Positions 1 through 5,126 of a stretch of 5,126 bases of DNA are shown here, in pieces (positions within the stretch are counted from its first letter, which is position 1; each line of letters begins with the position of its first letter). The DNA is taken from the NCBI GenBank assembly GCA_002403175.1, contig DHHG01000332.1, positions 1-5,126 of the forward strand, in the 5' to 3' direction. Below the pieces are notes generated by a model that was not told where the DNA came from, made no database searches, and was given only the letters and a program-made list of their open reading frames with translations. The position numbers were made by a program, and so were the translations under genes. Origin of the DNA: Syntrophaceae bacterium UBA4778. Its GTDB lineage: Bacteria; Desulfobacterota; Syntrophia; Syntrophales; UBA4778.

Positions 1-39
1 AACATTTATTTTGAGGCAATTCGGAAACCTGCTTTTTTG

Positions 40-68
40 TTGAAGAAACATTCCGGATACCATATCAT
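40..68 (+). promoter_or_regulatory. Putative sigma70-type promoter for the split-barrel gene
   Basis: TTGAAG at 40-45 (4 of 6 matches to the -35 consensus) is followed after 17 bases by TATCAT at 63-68 (5 of 6 to the -10 consensus). Transcription would start near 75, about 28 bases before the ATG at 103. The match was made by eye, so it is a prediction only. Confidence 0.4.
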
Positions 69-86
69 TCCGATCACCTAATTACC

Positions 87-93
87 AAGGAGA
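87..93 (+). promoter_or_regulatory. Shine-Dalgarno of the split-barrel gene
   Basis: AAGGAGA lies 9 bases before the ATG at 103, which is good spacing. An ATG at 95 overlaps the downstream edge of this site and is in another frame, so 103 is the supported start. Confidence 0.8.
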
Positions 94-102
94 GATGAGA
101 CC

Positions 103-519
103 ATGCCGATTGCTGATATGATTCGTAACAACTCGTTCTGCGTTCTGGCGACCTGTGCTGATAACAAACCCCATTGCTCACTCATGTCGTATGCTGCCAG
201 CGAGGATGGTTCCAGATTATTCATGATTACCCGGGCTGATACAAAGAAATTCAGAAATCTCTCTATGAACCGGAATGTGAGTGCATTGATCGATACCAGA
301 ACGGCTGGGGACCGGAACCTGTCCTCCGCCATAAGGGCTTTGACGATAAGCGGCAAGATTGCAATCATCACCGACGATGTACTCAAATTGCAGGCCCGCC
401 AAAGGCTTTTTCATAGGCATCCCGATCTGGAGGATTTTTTCGGAAACCAGGACCCTATCCTCCTGAATCTCGAGATTGAGTCCGTTCAGGTATTCGAGGG
501 TCTGGAACAAATTGAATAG
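103..519 (+). CDS. Pyridoxamine 5'-phosphate oxidase-like FMN-binding split-barrel protein
   Basis: This is a 138-residue soluble protein with no signal peptide or membrane segment. Seen: an N-terminal strand-turn-strand pattern at about residues 11-45 (FCVLATCADNKPHCSLM, then LFMITRADTKKFRNL). It is followed by NVSALID at about 58-64, a hydrophobic strand ending in SGK at about 79-85, and a C-terminal strand LNLEIESVQVFEG at 121-133. This order is the small split-barrel flavin fold of the PNPOx-like superfamily, in which residues of the T-K-x-R-N-L segment and neighbouring strands usually hold the flavin phosphate. The length is normal for single-domain members, which work as dimers. The reaction is not assignable: relatives include flavin reductases, F420- or heme-binding proteins and general-stress proteins, and a true PdxH role is unlikely at this size. 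It has its own promoter-like sequence, and purU follows after 94 bases. I am confident of the fold and ignorant of the substrate. Confidence 0.85.
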   Translation: MPIADMIRNNSFCVLATCADNKPHCSLMSYAASEDGSRLFMITRADTKKFRNLSMNRNVSALIDTRTAGDRNLSSAIRALTISGKIAIITDDVLKLQARQRLFHRHPDLEDFFGNQDPILLNLEIESVQVFEGLEQIE

Positions 520-555
520 ATCCTTTATTAGAGAGCACATGCGTATTCATTTTAA

Positions 556-585
556 TTGACTCTGTTTATCGGTTGCTCTTATATT
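556..585 (+). promoter_or_regulatory. Putative sigma70-type promoter for purU
   Basis: TTGACT at 556-561 (5 of 6 to the -35 consensus) is followed after 18 bases by TATATT at 580-585 (5 of 6 to the -10 consensus). Transcription would begin near 592, just ahead of the Shine-Dalgarno, giving a very short leader. The -10 box overlaps an upstream in-frame TTG at 584, which would therefore fall outside this transcript. This suggests purU can be expressed independently of the gene before it. Found by eye. Confidence 0.45.
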
Positions 586-595
586 GACGCATATC

Positions 596-602
596 AAAGG
601 AG
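596..602 (+). promoter_or_regulatory. Shine-Dalgarno that fixes the purU start at 614
   Basis: AAAGGAG lies 11 bases before the ATG at 614. The only upstream in-frame alternative is a TTG at 584. It has no purine-rich site before it and would place this Shine-Dalgarno inside the coding region. The ATG is therefore preferred. Confidence 0.75.
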
Positions 603-613
603 AATATCACGTC

Positions 614-1477
614 ATGAAAACGGAAAAAGCGCGCGCAATATTGCTGCTTTCCTGTCCGGACCAGCGGGGCATCGTAGCCTCCGTTTCGAATTTCATATTT
701 GGACACAAGGGCAATATCCTTCATGCCGACCAGCATACCACAATGACCCAGAAGATTTTCTTCATGCGAATCGAATGGGAATTGGAAGGATTCGATCTAT
801 CCCGAAAGGAAATCGGGCCTGCCTTCGGCGAACTGGCAGAACGGTTCGGGATGAAATGGGAACTGCATTTTACCGATAAAATCCCGCGTATGGCCTTGTT
901 TGTCTCCAAACACGTCCACTGCCTGAACGATATCCTGCTGCGATACCAAATGGGAGAGCTCCGGGCGGACATATCCGCGATCATCAGCAATCATCAGGAT
1001 CTGAAGCAGGTGGCGGAACAACACGGCATAGCGTTCCTGCATTTTCCCATCTCGTCCGAAAACAAAGCATCTCAGGAAAAAGCGGAAATTTTAGAATTGC
1101 GCAGGCGGAAAATCGATTTTATTGTGCTGGCGAGGTACATGCAGGTACTGACCAATCGCTTTGTCGCAGCATATCCGAGCCGAATCATCAACATTCATCA
1201 CTCATTCCTCCCCGCTTTTGCCGGCGCAGACCCATACCAGCAGGCATACGACAGAGGGGTCAAAATTATTGGCGCTACCAGTCATTATGTGACCGAGCAG
1301 CTTGATGAGGGTCCCATTATCGCTCAAGATGTCATCAAAATCAGCCATCGGGATTCCGCCGATGAGATGAGGAGAAAAGGCAAGGATCTCGAGAGAATCG
1401 TTCTGGCCAAGGCCGTCAGACTACATCTGGAACGCCGGATACTGGTTCATGGTTCGAAAACGATCGTATTCGAATAG
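614..1477 (+). CDS. purU: Formyltetrahydrofolate deformylase PurU
   Basis: PurU hydrolyses 10-formyltetrahydrofolate to formate and tetrahydrofolate in the cytoplasm. It balances the one-carbon folate pool and can supply formate for purine synthesis. The 287 residues match the family's usual 280-290. Residues about 8-85 form an ACT domain (LLLSCPDQRGIVASVSNFIF, then FFMRIEWELEGF), the regulatory module that in E. coli PurU responds to glycine and methionine. Residues about 91-280 form the formyltransferase-type catalytic domain. The IINIHHSFLPAF motif carries N193 and H195, and LDEGPI carries D231. The His-to-Asp spacing of 36 equals that of GAR transformylase (H108/D144), so the triad looks intact. 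HHSFLP and the RRKGKDLER...A tail near residues 253-266 favour PurU over PurN. The start is the ATG at 614, 30 bases inside a longer frame that opens with TTG. The gene converges with the kinase gene across 67 bases with no clear terminator. Confidence 0.96.
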   Translation: MKTEKARAILLLSCPDQRGIVASVSNFIFGHKGNILHADQHTTMTQKIFFMRIEWELEGFDLSRKEIGPAFGELAERFGMKWELHFTDKIPRMALFVSKHVHCLNDILLRYQMGELRADISAIISNHQDLKQVAEQHGIAFLHFPISSENKASQEKAEILELRRRKIDFIVLARYMQVLTNRFVAAYPSRIINIHHSFLPAFAGADPYQQAYDRGVKIIGATSHYVTEQLDEGPIIAQDVIKISHRDSADEMRRKGKDLERIVLAKAVRLHLERRILVHGSKTIVFE

Positions 1478-1544
1478 AAAGACGGGAATGCCTGACGAAT
1501 GTGGATAATTATAGAACGATAATGGACTGTTTTCTTCAGCGCAA

Positions 1545-3920
1545 TTAGAAAGCGCCGGCCATAGCGCTCACGGAACTGACTCGGGAAATCTGCATACCGG
1601 ACGGCTCTTGTCTGTTCAGTGCCATTTTAACCGCCTGCCCCAGATTGATGATGGTATAGGGCTTTTTGATGTAGTTTCCCGCTCCGAGCCTCTGCGCCTC
1701 TCTTACCCTTTCCGTTTCTGAATACCCGCTGGCAATAATTGCATTCTGTCCCGGATGGATATCAATAATCCTTTTATAAGCAGTCAAGCCATCCATGCCG
1801 GGATCCATAATCATATCTAAGATTACAAGGTCGACCTTGTTGTTCTGCAAATATTGAATTGCCTCTTCACCACTTGGCACTGATGCTGCCTGATAACCCA
1901 GGTTAGACAGCATTTCAGAAGCAATTACCCTTTGCTCACCTATGTCATCAACAATCAGAATGGATTCCCCGTCCCCCTGATATCTATACAGAGGATCAGG
2001 GATATCAATTTGCTTCAGTTTTTCTCTTGTCACCGGAAAATATAGACTGAAACTGGATCCTTTACCGACTCGGCTGACAACATCAATATAGCCCTTATGA
2101 TCTTTAACTGTCCCCCAGACAACAGTCATACCCAAGCCGGTGCCGCTTCTCCCCATGACCTTCTTTGTAAAGAAAGGTTCAAAAATGCGACCGATATCTT
2201 TGGGGTCAATGCCGATCCCGAAATCTGAAACCGTCAATACGCTGTAATCTCCCTCTTTAATAGAATCATAGCCCTTGACAGGCTTATCCAGATAACGGCT
2301 GCTGGTTGAGATACGGAGCCGCCCTCCATCCGGCATGGATTCCGCCGCATTGGATACCAGATTCATGATCGTTTTGGTCAGATGTACACGTGAACCTACA
2401 ATATTCAAAAGGTCATCGTCCAAATCCACTTCCACTCGGACTTCAGGGTGAAAAGACATGATTTTTTCATGTTCAGGACTTCTGAGGTATTCCGAGACAA
2501 TTTGATTCAGATTCAGAATATCTTCAAAGATGACGCCCCTGCGTGTGAGCGTCAGGAGATCCTGAACGATCGCGGCCGCTTTGATTCCTGATTTCTGCAT
2601 TGTCAGAATAGGCTTCCTCAGCGCGTTTCCCTCCGGTATCTGCATAAGTAAGAGATCGGGATAACTTACGATTCCGGAAAGAATATTATTCAGATCATGG
2701 GCAACTCCCCCTGCGACCGTGCCGATAATTTCCATCTTTTGCGCCCGATTCAGTTGATCCATTAGATTCTTTTGTTCCTGTTCGACCCTCTTATTTTCTG
2801 TAAGGTCAATGGCAATGCCCCTCATTCCTTCAGGCTTCCCGTCCCGGATTACCGATTCTGAATGGATGGCAATAGGAAATAAGCTTCCATCCTTTCTCCG
2901 AGCTTTATATTCAGTGGGTTCCATTTTCTGTCCCATTAAAACCTTCTGAAATTGGCTGCACGCGTACTCGTGATCTTCAGTGTCAACCAATTCAAAAATA
3001 TTAATGCCTTTTTCAAAGTCGTTTTTCGTGTAACCGAACATGCTAAACGCATTACGATTTGCAAAGGTGAGTTTTCCTTCGTTATCGGTTTCAAATACGA
3101 TCTGGGGAAGGGAATTCGCAAGCTCTTTATAATTCCTCTCGCTCTCTCTCAACGCCTTTTCTATCTCTATCCGGTCGTCTATTTCCTTTAAAAGCTTGGC
3201 ATTGACTTGGAGCAGCTCGGTTGTTCGCGCTTCAATAATTGATTCGATCTGTTGATTTTTTATCAGCAATTTTTCTTCAGCAAATTTCCGGTCTCTGATC
3301 TCCTTCTCCAGATCGGCGATCCATTCGAGCTTTTCATATTTAAGTACCAAAAACTGTTCAATGTCCCGATTCATACGCATAGAAGCCATCATCATAAAAA
3401 ACCAGAAGAGCCCCAGCATAATGCCCATCGCGCAATGGATGATGTCATTTTTTAGAAATAAAGTGATAATAAGTGGAAACAGTGCCGGAATGCTGAACGA
3501 GAAGAAAGCTCTCTTCAGGGAAGCAAATGTGCCCACTGAACCGGCCACCATACCACCTGCGCAAAAGATGGTCATAACCTCGTACGGCAAAGATGTATCT
3601 GGAAAAAGAAAAAAGCTGGTTGCACCCCAGACAGAGCCGGATACGAAGAGGGAAAAAAGCAGAAAGCACTTTTCCCCCGCAAAATTGTCTTCTGAAAGTT
3701 CCTTTTTTTGATAGTAACGGAGAATAACAATTCGAGCGGCGCTGATCGCCAAAGAGGCGGATAGCCACATAAGAACGCTCGTCGTTTCTCCGGTTCCGAG
3801 CAATATTAGACCGAGAAGGGTAGAGTTCAAAATGGTAGCCAGGATCCCTAAAAATGTCTGACTGGCTAACCGTTGTACCTGATCAAAAACAATTCTTTTA
3901 TCAACCGACCTTCTACCCAA
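1545..3920 (-). CDS. Membrane-bound PAS hybrid histidine kinase with C-terminal receiver
   Basis: This 791-residue sensor kinase sits in the inner membrane and acts by His-to-Asp phosphotransfer. Domains in order: about six hydrophobic segments at roughly 24-41, 49-68, 84-106, 111-134, 138-157 and 161-180, with short loops and no periplasmic domain. A charged, probably coiled-coil linker covers 183-262. One PAS domain covers about 263-375, with DNEGKLTFAN and the YKARRKDGSLFPI strand. Then come HisKA at about 395-460 with phosphoacceptor H408 (GGVAHDLNN), and HATPase at about 505-630 with the N box N524 (NLVSNAAE), D566-F-G-I-G, FEPFFTKK and G593-T-G-L-G. The receiver at 653-768 has D658/D659, phosphoacceptor D702, S731 and K753. 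All catalytic residues are present. The start is TTG with a strong Shine-Dalgarno; the next in-frame Met, residue 51, lies within a membrane segment. No response-regulator gene adjoins it, so it is an orphan. The signal and the output partner are unknown. The kinase core and receiver resemble a family abundant in Desulfobacterota (from memory). Confidence 0.95.
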   Translation of the reverse strand: MGRRSVDKRIVFDQVQRLASQTFLGILATILNSTLLGLILLGTGETTSVLMWLSASLAISAARIVILRYYQKKELSEDNFAGEKCFLLFSLFVSGSVWGATSFFLFPDTSLPYEVMTIFCAGGMVAGSVGTFASLKRAFFSFSIPALFPLIITLFLKNDIIHCAMGIMLGLFWFFMMMASMRMNRDIEQFLVLKYEKLEWIADLEKEIRDRKFAEEKLLIKNQQIESIIEARTTELLQVNAKLLKEIDDRIEIEKALRESERNYKELANSLPQIVFETDNEGKLTFANRNAFSMFGYTKNDFEKGINIFELVDTEDHEYACSQFQKVLMGQKMEPTEYKARRKDGSLFPIAIHSESVIRDGKPEGMRGIAIDLTENKRVEQEQKNLMDQLNRAQKMEIIGTVAGGVAHDLNNILSGIVSYPDLLLMQIPEGNALRKPILTMQKSGIKAAAIVQDLLTLTRRGVIFEDILNLNQIVSEYLRSPEHEKIMSFHPEVRVEVDLDDDLLNIVGSRVHLTKTIMNLVSNAAESMPDGGRLRISTSSRYLDKPVKGYDSIKEGDYSVLTVSDFGIGIDPKDIGRIFEPFFTKKVMGRSGTGLGMTVVWGTVKDHKGYIDVVSRVGKGSSFSLYFPVTREKLKQIDIPDPLYRYQGDGESILIVDDIGEQRVIASEMLSNLGYQAASVPSGEEAIQYLQNNKVDLVILDMIMDPGMDGLTAYKRIIDIHPGQNAIIASGYSETERVREAQRLGAGNYIKKPYTIINLGQAVKMALNRQEPSGMQISRVSSVSAMAGAF

Positions 3921-3926
3921 GTGGAG

Positions 3927-3934
3927 CTCCTCTT
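3927..3934 (-). promoter_or_regulatory. Shine-Dalgarno supporting the TTG start of the kinase
   Basis: On the - strand AAGAGGAG ends 6 bases before the TTG at 3920-3918. This close match at good spacing supports TTG initiation. No ATG in frame precedes the first membrane segment. Confidence 0.75.
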
Positions 3935-4001
3935 CAGCCTATACCTGAATTGCTCAAAATGTAATCCAGACAAGATGGATAAAACAGACAGACAGCAAGG
4001 C

Positions 4002-4016
4002 TCAATTCGTAATTGA
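4002..4016. repeat. Perfect 6-bp inverted repeat in the kinase leader
   Basis: TCAATT at 4002-4007 and AATTGA at 4011-4016 are separated by CGT. The dyad lies about 82 bases upstream of the kinase start. It is AT-rich and could bind a dimeric regulator, but short dyads of this kind also occur by chance. Confidence 0.35.
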
Positions 4017-4034
4017 TATCGTTCTGCTGCCCTA

Positions 4035-4054
4035 CTTTAAATCGGCATTTAAAG
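4035..4054. repeat. Perfect 8-bp inverted repeat with 4-base spacer
   Basis: CTTTAAAT at 4035-4042 and ATTTAAAG at 4047-4054 flank CGGC, giving a perfect 8+8 dyad about 115 bases upstream of the kinase start. It may be an operator. As RNA it would form a weak AU-rich hairpin. No T-run follows on either strand, so it is not a typical terminator. Confidence 0.5.
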
Positions 4055-4061
4055 GATGATC

Positions 4062-4071
4062 TTTAGCTAAA
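4062..4071. repeat. Perfect 10-bp palindrome TTTAGCTAAA
   Basis: TTTAGCTAAA is self-complementary without a spacer and begins 7 bases beyond the 8-bp dyad at 4035-4054. It shares the TTTA/TAAA ends of that dyad. Together they could form a paired binding site, but this is inference. Confidence 0.4.
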
Positions 4072-4084
4072 AAGTATTACTTAC

Positions 4085-4126
4085 AGGTATGCCCTTACGG
4101 TTGGCCGAAAGCCATTACGAATACCT
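4085..4126 (-). other. Imperfect stem-loop between the SDR and kinase genes
   Basis: AGGTAT at 4085-4090 pairs with ATACCT at 4121-4126. Inside it TGGC at 4102-4105 pairs with GCCA at 4111-4114 around a 5-base loop. The asymmetric internal loop between the stems carries TTACG on both sides (4095-4099 and 4115-4119). The element lies 37 bases past the SDR stop, and both flanking genes are read on the - strand, so it is probably transcribed there. On that strand a TTTTT run follows 7 bases after the outer stem, so it could be a weak SDR terminator. It could also be a structured leader of the kinase mRNA. I match it to no known riboswitch. Confidence 0.35.
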
Positions 4127-4163
4127 AGATAGATTCTTCTTTTGATCAGGAAGAGATGGTCAG

Positions 4164-4967
4164 CTATTTTCCGTCCCGGATACCTTTTTTCGCAATCGCG
4201 TCAATCAATTTTGGTGCAAATATGCGAAGCAATCGGATCAGTTTTACCCGCTTCGAAGTTAAAATAAGGCGGTCCCTTTTTTCCATTCCTCTGACGATAA
4301 TGGAGGCACAGGTTGCGGCGCTCATTGTCTTGCTCTCCTGCATCGGACTTGTGCCCAGCGGTTTTCCATCAAATCCCAGGGCGCGACGATGAATCTCGGA
4401 CACAACGAAATCCGGCGCCACCATGGTCACGCCAACACCAGTTCCGTCCAGTTCGATTCGAAGGGAATCGAAGAATCCGAACATGGCATGCTTTGTTGCG
4501 GCATATGCGGTTCTCTCCGGTACGCCTGTGATTCCAGCCGCACTGGAAACGCCTACAATCAGGCCTTTGTTTTTTTTCAGGTGCGGCAATGCATAATATG
4601 TACAGTACACGGTACCAAGATAATTCAGGCGCATGAGTCTCTCGAAGATGGACATGTCCGTTATTTTGTCAAAGCGCGTCCACATGGTACCTCCTGCATT
4701 ATTGACCAGAACATCGATTGCCTGCCATTCCTTAATCGTTGCATTGATCAGCTCCCTGCAGGACTCTTCCTGAGTCACATCGGTCGGAACTACCAGGGCC
4801 TGGCCTCCCAACTTCTCCACCTGCATTTTCAACTCGTTCAGACGCGCCCCATTCCTGGCGGCAAGCGCCAGCTTCGGCTTCTGGGGGGCAAGGGCGAGAC
4901 ATAAAGCTCGACCGATTCCTTCCGATGCTCCCGTTATTACGATAACTTTATTTTTGAACTGCGACAT
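4164..4967 (-). CDS. Classical short-chain dehydrogenase/reductase (SDR)
   Basis: This is a 267-residue cytoplasmic NAD(P)(H)-dependent oxidoreductase of the classical SDR type, a single Rossmann domain. Seen: the cofactor motif TGASEGIG at residues 12-19; R38 in LAARN after the second strand, which suggests NADP(H) preference; D63 in PTDVT; the NNAG motif at 89-92; the structural/catalytic N115; and the catalytic S142, Y155 and K159 (YAATK), with the usual 13-residue Ser-Tyr spacing. All four catalytic residues are present. The motif after strand 6 reads APDFVVSE, so the usual PG is PD (D186). The C-terminal 30 residues are basic with a hydrophobic patch (LIRLLRIFAPKLIDAI) and may touch the membrane. 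The substrate is unknown; lipid or steroid-like carbonyl or hydroxyl groups are typical of such proteins. The ATG start has AGGAG 6 bases upstream. An intrinsic terminator sits in its leader. Confidence 0.93.
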   Translation of the reverse strand: MSQFKNKVIVITGASEGIGRALCLALAPQKPKLALAARNGARLNELKMQVEKLGGQALVVPTDVTQEESCRELINATIKEWQAIDVLVNNAGGTMWTRFDKITDMSIFERLMRLNYLGTVYCTYYALPHLKKNKGLIVGVSSAAGITGVPERTAYAATKHAMFGFFDSLRIELDGTGVGVTMVAPDFVVSEIHRRALGFDGKPLGTSPMQESKTMSAATCASIIVRGMEKRDRLILTSKRVKLIRLLRIFAPKLIDAIAKKGIRDGK

Positions 4968-4973
4968 ATCCTT

Positions 4974-4978
4974 CTCCT
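4974..4978 (-). promoter_or_regulatory. Shine-Dalgarno of the SDR gene
   Basis: On the - strand AGGAG, within the purine-rich run AGGAGAAGGA, lies 6 bases before the ATG at 4967. It confirms this start. Confidence 0.8.
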
Positions 4979-4995
4979 ATAAAGGTTGAAAACAG

Positions 4996-5025
4996 AAAAA
5001 TAGAATTCCCGCCGTGCGGAAATTC
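4996..5025 (-). terminator. Rho-independent terminator after the edge gene, in the SDR leader
   Basis: Read on the - strand, the arm GAATTTCCGC (5025-5016), loop ACG and arm GCGGGAATTC (5012-5003) form a 10-bp stem with one U-G wobble. TATTTTT (5002-4996) and further T-rich sequence follow at once. On the + strand no T-run follows, so it acts on - strand transcripts. It begins 12 bases after the stop of the gene entering from the right edge and is most simply that gene's terminator. It also lies only 28 bases before the SDR start, so SDR transcription needs either read-through or a promoter within or close to it; I see no convincing one. Confidence 0.75.
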
Positions 5026-5037
5026 CCAATATAAACG

Positions 5038-5126
5038 CTATAGCTCCGTTATCCTGAGAATCCTATCTATATTGAAGACCCTTTCCTCTCCTCGCAAAAG
5101 ACAAACAGCCTTCATGCCGGGAAAGG
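5038..5126 (-). CDS. C-terminal end of a truncated gene, WYL-like tail
   Basis: An open frame enters from the right edge and reads 28 complete codons to a TAG at 5040-5038. The peptide contains CLLRGEERVFNIDRI. This resembles the C-terminal strand region of WYL domains, whose members commonly end a segment with a C-x-L-R-G-E-x-R-x-F-x-x-D-R-I pattern. WYL domains are ligand-sensing modules found in transcription regulators, often with an N-terminal helix-turn-helix, and in some defence-linked proteins. An in-frame ATG at 5115 has no Shine-Dalgarno, so a partial gene is more likely than a 25-residue ORF. A good terminator 12 bases after the stop supports a real gene end. The family assignment rests on a short stretch recalled from memory and is tentative. 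Confidence 0.5.
   Translation of the reverse strand, partial: FPGMKAVCLLRGEERVFNIDRILRITEL

Noticed and set aside
49..72. Direct repeat CATTCCG at 49-55 and 66-72 in the first leader
   Set aside because: It is only 7 bases in two copies that overlap the predicted promoter spacer and -10. It could be an activator site, but nothing else supports that.
584..613. TTG start adding ten residues to PurU
   Set aside because: The extension contains the Shine-Dalgarno for the ATG at 614, overlaps the predicted -10 box and adds residues not expected before the ACT domain.
1551..1568. AGCGC/GCGCT hairpin near the kinase stop as a terminator
   Set aside because: It lies inside the kinase coding sequence, has a 5-bp stem and is not followed by a T-run on either strand.
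3361..3711. + strand open frame (116 codons) opposite the kinase membrane region
   Set aside because: It is antisense to a clearly coding, hydrophobic segment. Its Lys/Pro/Ser-rich translation is the usual reverse complement of membrane-segment codons, and it has no convincing ribosome site.
3984..3995. Three tandem ACAG units
   Set aside because: It is too short to count as a microsatellite or a phase-variable tract, and it lies outside any coding region.
3975..4016. 13-residue + strand mini-ORF in the SDR-kinase gap
   Set aside because: It has no Shine-Dalgarno, and a frame this short is expected by chance.
4389..4904. Long + strand open frame (171 codons) opposite the SDR gene
   Set aside because: It lies wholly antisense to a gene with complete SDR motifs and a Shine-Dalgarno. 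Its Cys/His-rich translation looks like a frame shadow, and no family is recognisable.
1..5126. CRISPR arrays, tRNA/rRNA genes, insertion sequences, integrases or toxin-antitoxin pairs
   Set aside because: I found no regularly spaced repeats, terminal inverted repeats with a transposase, tRNA-like cloverleaf or small paired toxin genes on either strand by reading.

Overview
The window reads as ordinary chromosomal DNA from a mesophilic, mid-GC Gram-negative bacterium. The best guess is Desulfobacterota (the former Deltaproteobacteria: sulfate reducers and syntrophs). The main reason is the large hybrid sensor kinase. Its kinase core and receiver (AGGVAHDLNNIL, VVWGTVKDHKGYIDV, LDMIMDPGMDGL, IIASGYSE) closely resemble, from memory, a kinase lineage that is heavily expanded in that group. 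This placement is inferred, not computed.

Layout. Two genes lie on the + strand in the left third. The first is a small FMN-binding split-barrel protein of the pyridoxamine-phosphate-oxidase-like type (103-519). The second is a formyltetrahydrofolate deformylase, purU (614-1477), with an intact ACT domain and catalytic Asn-His-Asp. Each has a plausible sigma70-type promoter and a clear Shine-Dalgarno. The remaining genes are on the - strand. They are a TTG-initiated, membrane-bound hybrid histidine kinase (3920 down to 1545), a classical short-chain dehydrogenase/reductase (4967 down to 4164), and at the right edge the last 28 codons of a gene whose tail resembles a WYL domain (5126 down to 5038). 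purU and the kinase converge across 67 bases.

Non-coding parts. A good intrinsic terminator on the - strand (5025 down to 4996) sits 12 bases after the edge gene's stop and just ahead of the SDR gene. The 243-base gap between the SDR and kinase genes has no credible gene, but it holds three short perfect dyads and one longer imperfect stem. This is the least explained stretch of the window.

How the genes relate. No shared pathway links them. purU releases formate and tetrahydrofolate from 10-formyl-THF, which balances one-carbon pools and can feed purine synthesis. The kinase is an orphan with no response-regulator gene beside it, and its signal is unknown. The split-barrel protein and the SDR have recognisable cofactor folds but no assignable substrate. 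I found no mobile element, CRISPR array, tRNA, rRNA or defence/toxin system, and I do not see evidence of a new biological system here. The items worth a second look are the dyad-rich kinase leader, the terminator placed in the SDR leader, the extra residue in the receiver's active-site loop and the altered PG motif in the SDR.
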